Source: Candidatus Freyarchaeota archaeon (GTDB lineage Archaea > Asgardarchaeota > Jordiarchaeia > Jordiarchaeales > Jordiarchaeaceae). Taken from it: a DNA stretch of 64,000 bases. Each line of letters starts with the position of its first letter. Position 1 is the first letter of the stretch. The notes under the pieces are model-generated. The model was not told the origin of the DNA. It ran no database searches and saw nothing but the letters and a program-made list of their open reading frames with translations. Positions 1 to 8,667 of the stretch are shown here, in pieces. The stretch is taken from assembly GCA_030587365.1 (NCBI GenBank), contig JAUQZE010000022.1:124001-188000 (forward strand), given 5' to 3'. The position numbers and the translations under genes are program-made.

Positions 1-1
1 C

Positions 2-1537
2 TACATCGCAGGTGTCCTTGAGAAAGAGGGCTTCGAAGTTCAGATTCTCGACCTTCTCGTTTCAAGATTTTCTGTTAAGAAGATTGCTGACAAGATGAAA
101 GAGTTCAAACCAGACATCGCTGGTGCGGGCCCTATTACTATAAATTATCCGACCGCTCTTCGCGCCATGAAAGTTTGTAAGAAGTTCGGAGCTACCACGA
201 TTATGGGAGGATGCCACGTTAGCTTCTACGACAAGGAGGCTCTGCAGGAAGCACCCTACCTGGATATCGTCGCCCGAGGAGAAGGTGAGTACACTTTACT
301 GGATATTGTTAAAGGCAGAGATCTAAAAGATGTCGACGGCATAACCTACAGGGAGAACGGGGAAATCATAAAGAACCCTCCTAGGACACCTATAGAGAAC
401 TTGGATGAACTTCCCTTCCCAGCGAAGCATCTCATCCCCCTATCCAAGTACAGAGCCTACAAAACTGGCTGCGCCATGATGACCGGACGAGGATGCCCCT
501 ACAACTGCACCTTTTGTGTCGGAGGCAAAATGGTTGGTAGGAAGCCTAGATTTAGGGACATAAAGCTGTGTATTGATGAGCTTGAAGAAATAGTCTTCGA
601 CTACGGCTTCGACCTAGTTAACGTTGTAGACGATCTTCTGACATTTAAGCTCAAGAGGGTTTTCGAATTCTGCGACGAGATAATTAATAGAGGCATTAAG
701 GTTAAGTGGACGGCTTTCGCAAGATTGGACACAGTCACAAAGGAACTTTTGAGCAAAATGAAAGAAGCCGGCTGCATCTTCATCTTATACGGCGTGGAGA
801 GCGGAAACCAGAGAATACTAGACTTGACAAAGAAGAAACTAACGCTGGAAAAAATAAGAAAAGGTGTCGCCCTATCAAATGAGGTGGGAATAACCACACT
901 ATCCTCGTTTATACTAGGACTTCCCGGAGAAACTGAGGAGACGGTTAGGGAGTCTCTGGAGTTTGGTAAGTCTCTGGGCAACTGGTACGGTTTCCACATA
1001 CTCACCCCCTATCCTGGCACAGAGATTAGGGAGAAGGCGGAGGAGCTGGGGTTGAAGATTCTTCACAGCAACTGGTACAGGTATGATGCTAATCAGGCCA
1101 TTACGGAGACCGAGGGTGTGAGCGCTGAGTACATAAACAAGGTGGCTAAGGAGTTTTATGACACATTGACAGAAACCATAAAGAGTGGAGAAGAAGAACG
1201 CAAAAAGCAGGGAAAGCTGAGCAAGGAGGACAAGGAATTAATAGAACTCAGGGAGAGGAGAGTGTTCACTTGGCATCTACTGAAAAGAGATTACATAGAG
1301 AGGCACGGCAGGTTCACAGAAAACGGGGATCCTGTTGAGCTTCTCGCAGAAGAAATCCACAAACTTAATCCTGTTTCATCTTTCATGACGAAAGACCGAA
1401 TTGCTGAGGAAATAGGGAAAATGCATGAGGAGGGCATTCTCAACTACACCCAAGATGATAGCTCGGTCACCTGGTTCTGGACTGACTTAAGTGGACGGAG
1501 GAAGCATCGAGAAACACTCTTGCAGACCTCCAAGTAG
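2..1537 (+). CDS. B12-binding-type radical SAM protein, copy 1 (5' end outside window)
   Basis: Seen: the frame is open from the left edge, and residues before the first ATG (95) match the N-termini of the downstream copies, so the true start lies outside the window. The Rossmann-like N-terminal part has the IMGGCHV and ARGEGEY motifs of the BchE-like cobalamin-binding radical SAM class. The TGRGCPYNCTFC segment holds the CX3CX2C ligands of the SAM-cleaving 4Fe-4S cluster. A TIM-barrel part follows, then a C-terminal extension of about 150 residues shared with the other three copies. No canonical DxHxxG cobalamin motif is visible, as in many members of this class. Family knowledge: such enzymes perform radical methylations, cyclisations or C-C bond formation on unactivated carbons. 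The substrate is unknown. It is first in a row of three tandem paralogs and closest to copy 2. Confidence 0.9.
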   Translation, partial: YIAGVLEKEGFEVQILDLLVSRFSVKKIADKMKEFKPDIAGAGPITINYPTALRAMKVCKKFGATTIMGGCHVSFYDKEALQEAPYLDIVARGEGEYTLLDIVKGRDLKDVDGITYRENGEIIKNPPRTPIENLDELPFPAKHLIPLSKYRAYKTGCAMMTGRGCPYNCTFCVGGKMVGRKPRFRDIKLCIDELEEIVFDYGFDLVNVVDDLLTFKLKRVFEFCDEIINRGIKVKWTAFARLDTVTKELLSKMKEAGCIFILYGVESGNQRILDLTKKKLTLEKIRKGVALSNEVGITTLSSFILGLPGETEETVRESLEFGKSLGNWYGFHILTPYPGTEIREKAEELGLKILHSNWYRYDANQAITETEGVSAEYINKVAKEFYDTLTETIKSGEEERKKQGKLSKEDKELIELRERRVFTWHLLKRDYIERHGRFTENGDPVELLAEEIHKLNPVSSFMTKDRIAEEIGKMHEEGILNYTQDDSSVTWFWTDLSGRRKHRETLLQTSK

Positions 1538-1583
1538 CCAACCGCTACGCGGATTTATTACCTGCGAATTTGGACAAGTGAAG

Positions 1584-1607
1584 AGCTAATTTTTATAACC
1601 ACGTAAA
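1584..1607 (+). promoter_or_regulatory. Promoter of radical SAM copy 2, duplicated in front of copy 3
   Basis: GAGCTAATTTTTATAAC followed by ACGTAAA lies about 70-90 bases before the start at 1674, and nearly the same sequence lies before copy 3 at 3316-3338. The TTTTTATAA core reads as an archaeal TATA box. The similarity continues into the leader (a TTGCGTT block in both), so promoter and leader were copied with the gene. Confidence 0.55.
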
Positions 1608-1673
1608 TTTTATTTTATTTGTTGTACTTGCGTTAAACAAGTTGAATCGTAAAATAGGCGAGGAAAATAGGTA

Positions 1674-3275
1674 ATGAGAACCCTGTTGATAAATGCTCCC
1701 TACCCATTCTCGGAGTGGCCGACCCTACCCCTGGGATTAACTTATCTGGCGGCTGTGCTTGAAGAGAAAGGGTACGAGGTTGAAATCTTAGATATGCTTG
1801 TATCAAAATTTTCCATACCAAAGGTTAAGGAGAAAATACGAGAGTTCAAACCAGACATCTGCGGCGCTGGACCAGTAACTATGAATTATCCTACTGCTCT
1901 CCGCGCAATTGAAGTTTGTAAGAATCTGGGGGCTACCACTGTTATAGGAGGCTGCCATGTCACCTTCTATGATAGGGAAGCGCTGGAGGAAGCACCCTAC
2001 CTTGATATTGTCGTCCGAGGGGAAGGTGAGTATACCTTCTTGGATATTGTGGGAGGCAAAGACCTATGTGACATTGATGGTATAACTTACCGGGAGGATG
2101 GGGAAATCATAAAGAATCCTGACAGGAAGCTCATTGAGAACTTAGATGAGTTGCCCTTTCCGGCGAGACATCTTGTTCCCATATCAAAGTACAGAGCCTT
2201 CAAAGCGGGCTGCGACATGATCACTGGTCGAGGCTGCCCCTACAACTGCACCTTTTGCGTTGGTCACAAAATGGTTGGAAGGAAGCCAAGGTTCAGAGAC
2301 ATAAAACTGTGTGTTGACGAGATTGAACAAATAGTCTATGACTACGGCTTCAAAAAGGTTAATGTTGTGGACGACCTTCTGACAATTAACCACAAGAGGG
2401 TTTCAGCCTTCTGCGACGAGCTGCTTGAGAGAGGCATTAAGGTTAAGTGGACAGCTTTCTCAAGAGTGGACACCGTAACAAAGGAACTTTTGAGCAAAAT
2501 GAAAGAGGCGGGTTGCTTCTTCATCTGCTATGGCGTTGAGAGCGGAAACCAGAGAATACTGGAACTAGCGAAGAAGAGAACAACCCTAGAAAAAATAAGG
2601 AAGGGTATAACTCTGACTAACGAGGTTGGAATAGATAGTCTCTCCTCCTTTATAATGGGGCTTCCGGGGGAGACCAAGGAAACGGCGAAGGAGTCTCTTG
2701 AGTTTGGAAAGTCTCTGGGTAACTTGTATGGTTTCCACATCCTTTCGCCCTACCCGGGCACTGAGGTCAGAGAGAGGGCAGAGGAGCTGGGGTTGAAGAT
2801 TCTTCACAACGACTGGCTGAGATATGATGCCAACCAAGCTGTTACGGAGACGGAGGATGCGAGCGCTGAGTACATAAACAGGGTGGTTAAGGAGTTTAAT
2901 GATTCCATAGAGGCGGCTATAGAGAGGAAGGAAGAACTCAAAAAGCAGGGAAAGCTTAGCAAGAGGGATGAGGAGGAAATAGAGCTAGGGAAGCGGAGAA
3001 TGGTAGCTTGGCAGATACTGAAAAACGATTACATAGAGAGGCATGGCAGGTTTACAGAAAACGGAGAACCCGCTGAGCTTCTCATAGAAAAGCTCTACAC
3101 CCTTAAAACGGTTTCATCCATCCTAACGAAAGATCAGGTCGCCGAGGAAATAAGGAAAATGGTTGAGGAAGGTCTTCTTGACTACACCAAGGATGACAGC
3201 TCGGTAACATGGTTCTGGACTAATATAGGTGGAGAATTCGTCAAGCAGAAATCTCGCGGAGCCCGTAGTAGCTAA
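1674..3275 (+). CDS. B12-binding-type radical SAM protein, copy 2
   Basis: Seen: a complete 533-residue protein beginning MRTLLINAPYPFSEWPTLPL, the typical opening of the BchE-like family. A cobalamin-binding-type domain covers residues 1-150 (IGGCHV near 91-96, VVRGEGE near 113-119). The radical SAM cluster cysteines are C188, C192 and C195. A barrel runs to about residue 390 and a charged C-terminal extension ends in a winged-helix-like stretch. The ATG is preceded by a GGCGAGG ribosome site. It is closely similar to copy 1 upstream and also has its own promoter. Paralog number and synteny with the lipocalin-like gene and two orphan families suggest several successive or substrate-specific radical steps in one pathway. 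That is inference; the substrate cannot be read from the sequence. Confidence 0.92.
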   Translation: MRTLLINAPYPFSEWPTLPLGLTYLAAVLEEKGYEVEILDMLVSKFSIPKVKEKIREFKPDICGAGPVTMNYPTALRAIEVCKNLGATTVIGGCHVTFYDREALEEAPYLDIVVRGEGEYTFLDIVGGKDLCDIDGITYREDGEIIKNPDRKLIENLDELPFPARHLVPISKYRAFKAGCDMITGRGCPYNCTFCVGHKMVGRKPRFRDIKLCVDEIEQIVYDYGFKKVNVVDDLLTINHKRVSAFCDELLERGIKVKWTAFSRVDTVTKELLSKMKEAGCFFICYGVESGNQRILELAKKRTTLEKIRKGITLTNEVGIDSLSSFIMGLPGETKETAKESLEFGKSLGNLYGFHILSPYPGTEVRERAEELGLKILHNDWLRYDANQAVTETEDASAEYINRVVKEFNDSIEAAIERKEELKKQGKLSKRDEEEIELGKRRMVAWQILKNDYIERHGRFTENGEPAELLIEKLYTLKTVSSILTKDQVAEEIRKMVEEGLLDYTKDDSSVTWFWTNIGGEFVKQKSRGARSS

Positions 3276-3315
3276 ACTTTAATCTATTCTCTGCTCCGCG
3301 GGTTTAACCTGTTGT

Positions 3316-3338
3316 GAGCTAATTTTTATAACTACGTA
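3316..3338 (+). promoter_or_regulatory. Promoter of radical SAM copy 3 (copy of the 1584 element)
   Basis: GAGCTAATTTTTATAACTACGTAAA matches the element at 1584 apart from single-base changes, about 70 bases before the ATG at 3409. It suggests that copies 2 and 3 are transcribed separately but under the same control. Confidence 0.55.
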
Positions 3339-3408
3339 AACTTTAAGTATTTTGTTTGATGTATTTGCGTTGAATAATTTGAATTGCAAGACAGGTGAGG
3401 TATCGGTA

Positions 3409-5028
3409 ATGAGAACCTTGTTAATTAATGCTCCCTATCCTTTTTCGGAATGCCCAACCCTACCCCTAGGATTAACTTATCTGGCAGCTGTGCTTGAGGA
3501 GAAGGGGTACGAGGTTGAAATTCTGGACATGGTTGTCACAAAATTTTCCATACAAAGGATTAAGGAGAAAATGAGAGAGTTCAAACCCGATATATGCGGG
3601 GCTGGCCCTGTCACCATGAACTATCCTACTGCGTTGCGGGCGTTGAAGGTCTGTAAGGAAATGGGTGCTATGACTGCTATGGGCGGATGTCATGTTTCGT
3701 TTTGGGATGAGGAGTGTTTGACTGAGGCACCTTACATTGATGTTATTGCCAGAAAGGAAGGGGAGTATACGTTATTAGACCTGGTTAAGGGCAGAGACTT
3801 TAAGGATATTCTTGGAATTACTTATAGGGAAGACGGGGAAATCGTTGTTAATCCGGATAGGCCTTTTATCCAGAACTTGGACGAGTTGCCTTTTCCGGCG
3901 CGTCACCTTCTTCCGCTGGCAAAATACCACGCCTACAAGGTGGGAGCCAGCATGATTACCGCTCGCGGATGCCCTTACCACTGCATATTCTGCGTAGGAC
4001 ACAAAATGGTTGGCGCAAAAGCCCGTTATCGAAACCCGAAACTTGTTGTTGACGAGATGGAAATAATCATTGGTCAAGGGTTCGATGACATTTGTGTAGA
4101 GGATGACCAATTAACTATGAATCACAAACACGTCTACGCGATTTGTGATGAGATACTGAGTAGAGGGTTGAAGATTAAGTGGTGTGCATTCTCCAGATGT
4201 GACACCGTCACGCCGGATCTCGTGAAAAGAATGAGGGAGGCGGGATGCTACTATTTCTGTTATGGCGCGGAGAGCGGAGATGATAGAATACTTGAACTAG
4301 CAAGAAAGAGACAAACCAGGGAAAAGCTGAGAAAAGGAACGAAGATTGCGAAAGACGCGGGAATAAATGTCCTCGCCTCGTTCATAATGGGACTGCCCGG
4401 CGAAACACCCCAAACCATGAAAGAATCAATGGAGTTCGGAGCGGAATTAAACACCGCCTACGGCTACCACATTCTTTCACCATTCCCAGGAACGGAAGTG
4501 AGGGAGAAAGCCAAAGAATTCGGAATAAGAATACTTCACAACGATTGGCTCAGATACGACGCAAACCAAGCGGTAACAGAAAGCGACGAGGTTCCCAAAG
4601 AACTTCTAAACAAGACTGTAAAAGATTTCAACGCCGCCATAGAGGAATTCATAAGAATACAACAAAAAGAGGTGGAGGAAGGAATACTAAACACACCGGA
4701 AGCAAAAGAAGATTACCTCATTAGGAAAAGACGCACACTAGCTTGGAGACTTCTGAAAAACGACCGCATCGAGAGACATGGAAAAATTTTAGACAACGGA
4801 GAAGACCCAACGAAGCTCCTCGTGGACAAAGTATACTCCATTAAAGCCATATCAGACGTCCTCTCAAGAAAATGGGTGGAATGGGGCATAAACCAACTTA
4901 TCAACGAGGGACTACTAGAATACACCAAGGATGACCACACAATAACGTGGAAATGGGTAGAGATAGGAAAGGAAAAGCTAGAACAAAAGTTGCAGCAAAA
5001 ATTGAACAAAGAAAATGAAAGGATGTAA
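3409..5028 (+). CDS. B12-binding-type radical SAM protein, copy 3
   Basis: Seen: the open frame runs back to 3352, but the start is placed at the ATG at 3409. There the conserved MRTLLINAPYPF begins and a GGTGAGG site sits just upstream. The N-terminal domain has GGCHVSF and ARKEGEY, one residue off the usual RGEGE. The cluster motif is ARGCPYHCIFC (CX3CX2C). The C-terminal extension shares the WRLLKNDRIERHG block with its paralogs and ends in a longer Lys/Gln-rich tail. It is more diverged from copies 1 and 2 than they are from each other, with extra cysteines in the barrel (for example WCAFSRCDT), suggesting a different substrate or step. It ends the forward-strand trio and converges with the reverse-strand gene at 5111. 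Confidence 0.9.
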   Translation: MRTLLINAPYPFSECPTLPLGLTYLAAVLEEKGYEVEILDMVVTKFSIQRIKEKMREFKPDICGAGPVTMNYPTALRALKVCKEMGAMTAMGGCHVSFWDEECLTEAPYIDVIARKEGEYTLLDLVKGRDFKDILGITYREDGEIVVNPDRPFIQNLDELPFPARHLLPLAKYHAYKVGASMITARGCPYHCIFCVGHKMVGAKARYRNPKLVVDEMEIIIGQGFDDICVEDDQLTMNHKHVYAICDEILSRGLKIKWCAFSRCDTVTPDLVKRMREAGCYYFCYGAESGDDRILELARKRQTREKLRKGTKIAKDAGINVLASFIMGLPGETPQTMKESMEFGAELNTAYGYHILSPFPGTEVREKAKEFGIRILHNDWLRYDANQAVTESDEVPKELLNKTVKDFNAAIEEFIRIQQKEVEEGILNTPEAKEDYLIRKRRTLAWRLLKNDRIERHGKILDNGEDPTKLLVDKVYSIKAISDVLSRKWVEWGINQLINEGLLEYTKDDHTITWKWVEIGKEKLEQKLQQKLNKENERM

Positions 5029-5110
5029 AGCCGCCCCTCCCAAAAATATTTTGCTTGTTAATTTTATTCTCTTATTCTGTTTTTTATTATTGTCCGTTGT
5101 TTGGTCTAAT

Positions 5111-6265
5111 TTAGTCTTCGGCTATTAGGTAAAGTGAGGGGTCTTTCTTTTTCTCTTCCTCGGTTCTGAAGAGTCGGGGAATTCCAGGGTCGAAGTCGTT
5201 CTCCATAAAGAAGGGCACATATTTTTTCATTGTTCTTTCCGTGAGATCCCAGTTTATCTGATTCGTGATTCCTACAAAATTTGTGTATCGGGCGTATCCG
5301 TAGCAGTATGCGAATGCCCCCGCGATTAGACGTTGCCTTCTATCCCATTCGGAGAACCTAATATACAACTCCTCTTGGGCTTTCACGGCATAATCGTTGA
5401 ATGCTCCCAACTCATCCATGTCGACTGGTTTTACCTTTTTTCCGTCTCGCCTAAGGAGGGCGACGCCGGTTATTTTTTCTGTGAAGTCGCTGGGAGTTGT
5501 GGTCATGGTTGAGAAGTCGTCGAATTTTGCTTCCACATTCTTTAATCGAAAGGCGAAAGCGATGTTTGTGTAGGGTGCTTTGGCTTCAGTCACCGACCAA
5601 GGGAAGTGCGGTTTTCTCCCATCGTAAAGGTGCAATATTTCCCTCAAAACCAGTGTCTCATTTTTGCTTATTTTGTAGGGTCCGTGTTCGCCGAGTTTTG
5701 CTCTGGCTTCGCACTCGTCGAGAAATGAAAATACTTCCAGATTAGCCGCCGTCTTTTTGATTTTAGCCGCTTCCTCCGGGGTTATGTCTATGATTTGTTC
5801 CTTAACAAGGTCCACATCGGGTTGATTTAGAGCTAGGTTCTCCCAGTTGGAATCATACACTGTCAACTTGCCTTCGGGGAAGTATGAGGAGGCCAGTCTT
5901 CTCCAGAAGTCGTGGATGAAAATGGTCTGCTTCCTCTTTCTTTTGGGTTCTCTTTTCGGGTCTCCTTTGTTGGCAAATATCTCTCCCATTCTGCCTACCA
6001 TATAGTATAGGGGTATGTAGAATATCGTCATCGCATGCAGTTCTGAGAGTATCTTTCTACTTTCTTTACCCATTATTTCGGGGGTGGTCTTCTCTGATAC
6101 CCTTTTTAAGATGTTGTAGAGTATGTCGTAGCTGTTATAAAAGGATACACAGATGTACGCGGTGACCGGGAATAATTTCGATTCCAGAAGACCCCTATGG
6201 GTGACCTGGTAATCCACAACCTCAGAAACATGCCTAATAAGCTCATTAGCCTCTTTAATATCCAT
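5111..6265 (-). CDS. Unrecognised ~384 aa protein, orphan family A (copy 1)
   Basis: I do not recognise this family. It is soluble, with no signal peptide or clear membrane helix. The N-terminal half is predicted mostly helical (ESKLFPVTAY, RMGEIFANKGDP) and the C-terminal half mixed, with an EHGPYKI block. It is clearly paralogous to the protein at 8664: both share ESKLF.VTAY, the GPYKI-LV-RE block, EAK-P--NI, DF/DY-TM and the RLFR/RIFR-EE-KKDP end. The start is taken as the ATG at 6265, since the TTG one codon earlier fits the GGGGTG ribosome site less well. Two copies lying between radical SAM paralogs suggest a dedicated partner, scaffold or substrate-handling protein. That role is inferred only from position. 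Confidence 0.75.
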   Translation of the reverse strand: MDIKEANELIRHVSEVVDYQVTHRGLLESKLFPVTAYICVSFYNSYDILYNILKRVSEKTTPEIMGKESRKILSELHAMTIFYIPLYYMVGRMGEIFANKGDPKREPKRKRKQTIFIHDFWRRLASSYFPEGKLTVYDSNWENLALNQPDVDLVKEQIIDITPEEAAKIKKTAANLEVFSFLDECEARAKLGEHGPYKISKNETLVLREILHLYDGRKPHFPWSVTEAKAPYTNIAFAFRLKNVEAKFDDFSTMTTTPSDFTEKITGVALLRRDGKKVKPVDMDELGAFNDYAVKAQEELYIRFSEWDRRQRLIAGAFAYCYGYARYTNFVGITNQINWDLTERTMKKYVPFFMENDFDPGIPRLFRTEEEKKKDPSLYLIAED

Positions 6266-6401
6266 CAAGGGACACCCCTAGAATTTTTACAAAAATTATT
6301 TGTGAGTTATATAAAAATGTTATATAAAAGGTTTAGGGTTTTACTTTTAAAAAAGGCTAAATTAAAGAAATTCAGTTGAGGATATTTCTCCCTTTTTAAT
6401 G

Positions 6402-6761
6402 CTAATCTTCCAGAATGTGCAGCTCACCTTTAGATGCTCCACACGCTACGATTTTTCCTTTTTTCCCGTTTAGATCTCCGTTGTACTGGATTGCGGCACC
6501 CATCAACCCGGGTATACCGAACTCTCTTGTAACTATCGCCAGGTGGGAACCCACACCACCCGATAAGCAAACAACCCCACAGACACGTGAAAGTACTGGC
6601 GCTAGGGTTGTGGTTCCCGCGTCCTGTACTATAGGTATTTTCCCTTCCGCTCCCGATTTAAGAAGGGCTACTACATCTTGAACAGTATTTATTACTCTGA
6701 GCACACCCTCAGCATTTTTTTCACAACTTATAAGTCCCTCAGCAATTTTCCGGTACGACAT
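6402..6761 (-). CDS. Stand-alone PEP-utiliser phosphohistidine (swivelling) domain protein
   Basis: Seen: about 119 residues covering only the mobile phosphohistidine domain of PEP synthase, pyruvate phosphate dikinase and related enzymes. The motif LSGGVGSHLAIVTREFGIPG contains the histidine (H73 from the chosen start) that carries phosphate in the family. No ATP-grasp or PEP-binding barrel is fused or adjacent. The start is placed at the ATG at 6761, six bases after a GAGGA site; an in-frame ATG at 6767 is the alternative. Its promoter shares a 17-base element with the orphan-family gene at 8664. Possible roles are the central subunit of a split dikinase such as a phenylphosphate-synthase-like enzyme, or a phosphocarrier. 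The partner would have to be encoded elsewhere. Confidence 0.8.
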   Translation of the reverse strand: MSYRKIAEGLISCEKNAEGVLRVINTVQDVVALLKSGAEGKIPIVQDAGTTTLAPVLSRVCGVVCLSGGVGSHLAIVTREFGIPGLMGAAIQYNGDLNGKKGKIVACGASKGELHILED

Positions 6762-6806
6762 ATTCATTCCTCGTTGATGTTATTTACTTAAATTATATAA
6801 TTTGCT

Positions 6807-6823
6807 TATAAATTAATTGGAAT
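6807..6823 (-). promoter_or_regulatory. Shared TATA-type promoter element (copy 1)
   Basis: Reverse strand TTCCAATTAATTTATAA, about 45 bases before the start of the phosphohistidine-domain gene. The same 17 bases occur at 9896-9912 before the second orphan-family gene. The TTTATAA end fits an archaeal TATA box, and the part in front could be a BRE or activator site. Confidence 0.5.
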
Positions 6824-6973
6824 ACCGAACTTTTCCTGGATGCCAGAATTCCTGACCTTTAAAAAAAATAACTAACCCTAAAAATAAAACTGGAATTTTT
6901 AAAAAATAAAAAAGAGGGGAAATTTTTGGATGCCTTATTAGGTTCCCAAAGTACTGGTAATCCGCTCTTTGAT

Positions 6974-7561
6974 CTACTTTCGCATAGCTAATATTACGCC
7001 GATTAATTGTATTACTGCTGCAGCAACTAAGAGAATTGCCGATATCATTATCATTGAGCTAGCAGAAGAAACTGCACCAAGACCCATGAAATGATAGAGA
7101 ATAGCAGGGAAAACCATGTACGAACTAATGATCGGTAAGACAACAGACAGAATCAAAACGTTATATGCCCCTGATAGTCCCATCCAGCCAATGAGAACCA
7201 AAATGAAACTGATTATAACGACAATCCAGCCGACCAAAACAAGAATAGTAGGAGTTTTATTTTCCATCTCTCGCATAGCTAATATTACGCCGACTAATTG
7301 TATTACTGCTGCAGCAACTAAGATAATTGCCGATATCATTATCATTGAGCTAGCAGAAGAAACTGCACCAAGACCCATGAAAAACCAGATTTGACTAATG
7401 ATAATATAGTTGATAAAGCTCAGAATAATATAAGTACTTGCCCCCGATAGTCCCATCCAGCCAATGAGAACCAATATGAGACTGAGTATAACTGCAATCC
7501 AGCCGACCAATGTAAGCACAGTTGAAGTTTTCACAGATTTTTCCTCCACATTTTCCTCCAT
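6974..7561 (-). CDS. Small integral membrane protein with two duplicated halves
   Basis: Seen: 195 residues built as two repeats of about 95. Each starts with a hydrophobic LVGWI-VI-S-ILVLIGWMGLSGA helix pair. Each ends with GLGAVSSASSMIMISAI-LVAAAVIQL-GVILAMR. A short charged N-terminus (MEENVEEKSVKTS) precedes the first repeat. Six to eight membrane helices are likely. No known catalytic motif is visible and I do not recognise the family. The two halves are nearly identical at DNA level, so the duplication is recent. It sits among the reverse-strand genes of the radical SAM block, so a link to membrane lipid handling is possible but is only inference. Confidence 0.75.
   Translation of the reverse strand: MEENVEEKSVKTSTVLTLVGWIAVILSLILVLIGWMGLSGASTYIILSFINYIIISQIWFFMGLGAVSSASSMIMISAIILVAAAVIQLVGVILAMREMENKTPTILVLVGWIVVIISFILVLIGWMGLSGAYNVLILSVVLPIISSYMVFPAILYHFMGLGAVSSASSMIMISAILLVAAAVIQLIGVILAMRK
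6981..7090. repeat. 110-bp internal direct repeat, copy A
   Basis: This encodes the C-terminal ~36 residues of the membrane protein. It matches 7272-7381 with two differing bases by eye (offset 291), which shows a recent in-frame internal duplication. Confidence 0.9.
7272..7381. repeat. 110-bp internal direct repeat, copy B
   Basis: Partner of 6981-7090, encoding the same segment at the end of the first half of the membrane protein. A second, less perfect repeated block (ATAGTCCCATCCAGCCAATG) follows in both halves. Confidence 0.9.
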
Positions 7562-7764
7562 AAAAGAGTTTTTTGACTTTTAAAGTCAGGCTTTACATAT
7601 TTAAATTTTATGTTTATATAAAAAAAAGATGCTATTTGATTAAGCAAACTATAACGCGCTTATAACATTGTCCCAAAGCCGGAGTACTGTGACACACTCT
7701 CACTGTGAAATGATGCGATACTAAGATATTTGTATCAGCAGGGTAAACAATCATTTTTTTACTC

Positions 7765-8667
7765 TTAGACTTTAACCGTTACCAGATATTCTGAAATCCC
7801 GTAACCCTTTCCCTTTTCTCTCTTGACTTCAAACTCGGAAAAGTTTTCGTAAATGTCTGTGCGGATTCCTTGTTTAGATTGGCGTGGCGGATAAACTATT
7901 CCGTAAATCTTCTTTGAATGGATTGTTTTTGACTGCCCATTTTCGTCTATCGCCAAGTACGTTGACATCCGGGGTGTCTTCTGGTCTTCCTCGTACTGGG
8001 TTTCGATTTTCGTGTCTACTATTTCGATGTTGCCGTTCTTATTTGAGATGAAGCCGCTGATTTCGGTTTTCTTGCCTATTGTTAGTCGTATTATGTTCAT
8101 CGCGTACTCTTCAAATTGGGCTTGCATCCAGTCCCATTTTGTTATTTTGGAGTAGTCTCTTAAGCCCCATGAGTGGTCCCGGTGACCATAACAATCAACC
8201 TCTATAGAGGTTCCGTCGGGGAATCTGATTGTTCCGTTTACCTTGCAGCTCTGCTCGTAATGTTCCTGTTCCAGAGCGTCTTTGGCGTAGGCTTTATCGG
8301 CGTCGAAGCGAAATGGAGGAAACCTTCCATGGAACTTGAAGTCCATGTTGGCCTTCTCTGTTTCTAGGAAAACGTTCCATCTCCTATTGGGGTTTACTAA
8401 TTCAAAGGTTAATTTTCCGTCAGTTATATCACTCAGTTTTCCGCTTACTGCAGTAGAGTTCATGTAGCCGTCAAGTTTTCCGTTAACTAAGTAGGTTGTG
8501 AGGTAATCTGTTCTGCCGTTATTTGGGTAGGTGGATATGTAGAAAATTCCGCAGACCTTGTTTTTAGCGTCCATGTAGGTAAAGTACCAGGATTCCTTCC
8601 AGTCCAATCTTGAGGGATAGTTGTGTGGATACTCCTCTGAGTCTTCTACCGTTCTCTTTACACTCAT
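7765..8667 (-). CDS. Lipocalin-like protein of the CrtC/AttH type
   Basis: Seen: about 300 residues, beta-rich, with the family signature YGHRDHSWGLRDY followed by WDWMQAQFEE. The N-terminal part has DWKESWYFTYMDAKN, like the first lipocalin-type repeat of hydroxyneurosporene synthase/AttH proteins. The frame is open to 8757, but the start is placed at the ATG at 8667. That ATG overlaps the stop of the preceding gene as ATGA, which implies translational coupling. Family knowledge: CrtC-type proteins bind hydrophobic isoprenoids and some hydrate or cyclise them. Here a lipid or isoprenoid ligand fits the neighbouring radical SAM enzymes, but the reaction is not known. No signal peptide is seen, so it is probably cytoplasmic. 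Confidence 0.7.
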   Translation of the reverse strand: MSVKRTVEDSEEYPHNYPSRLDWKESWYFTYMDAKNKVCGIFYISTYPNNGRTDYLTTYLVNGKLDGYMNSTAVSGKLSDITDGKLTFELVNPNRRWNVFLETEKANMDFKFHGRFPPFRFDADKAYAKDALEQEHYEQSCKVNGTIRFPDGTSIEVDCYGHRDHSWGLRDYSKITKWDWMQAQFEEYAMNIIRLTIGKKTEISGFISNKNGNIEIVDTKIETQYEEDQKTPRMSTYLAIDENGQSKTIHSKKIYGIVYPPRQSKQGIRTDIYENFSEFEVKREKGKGYGISEYLVTVKV

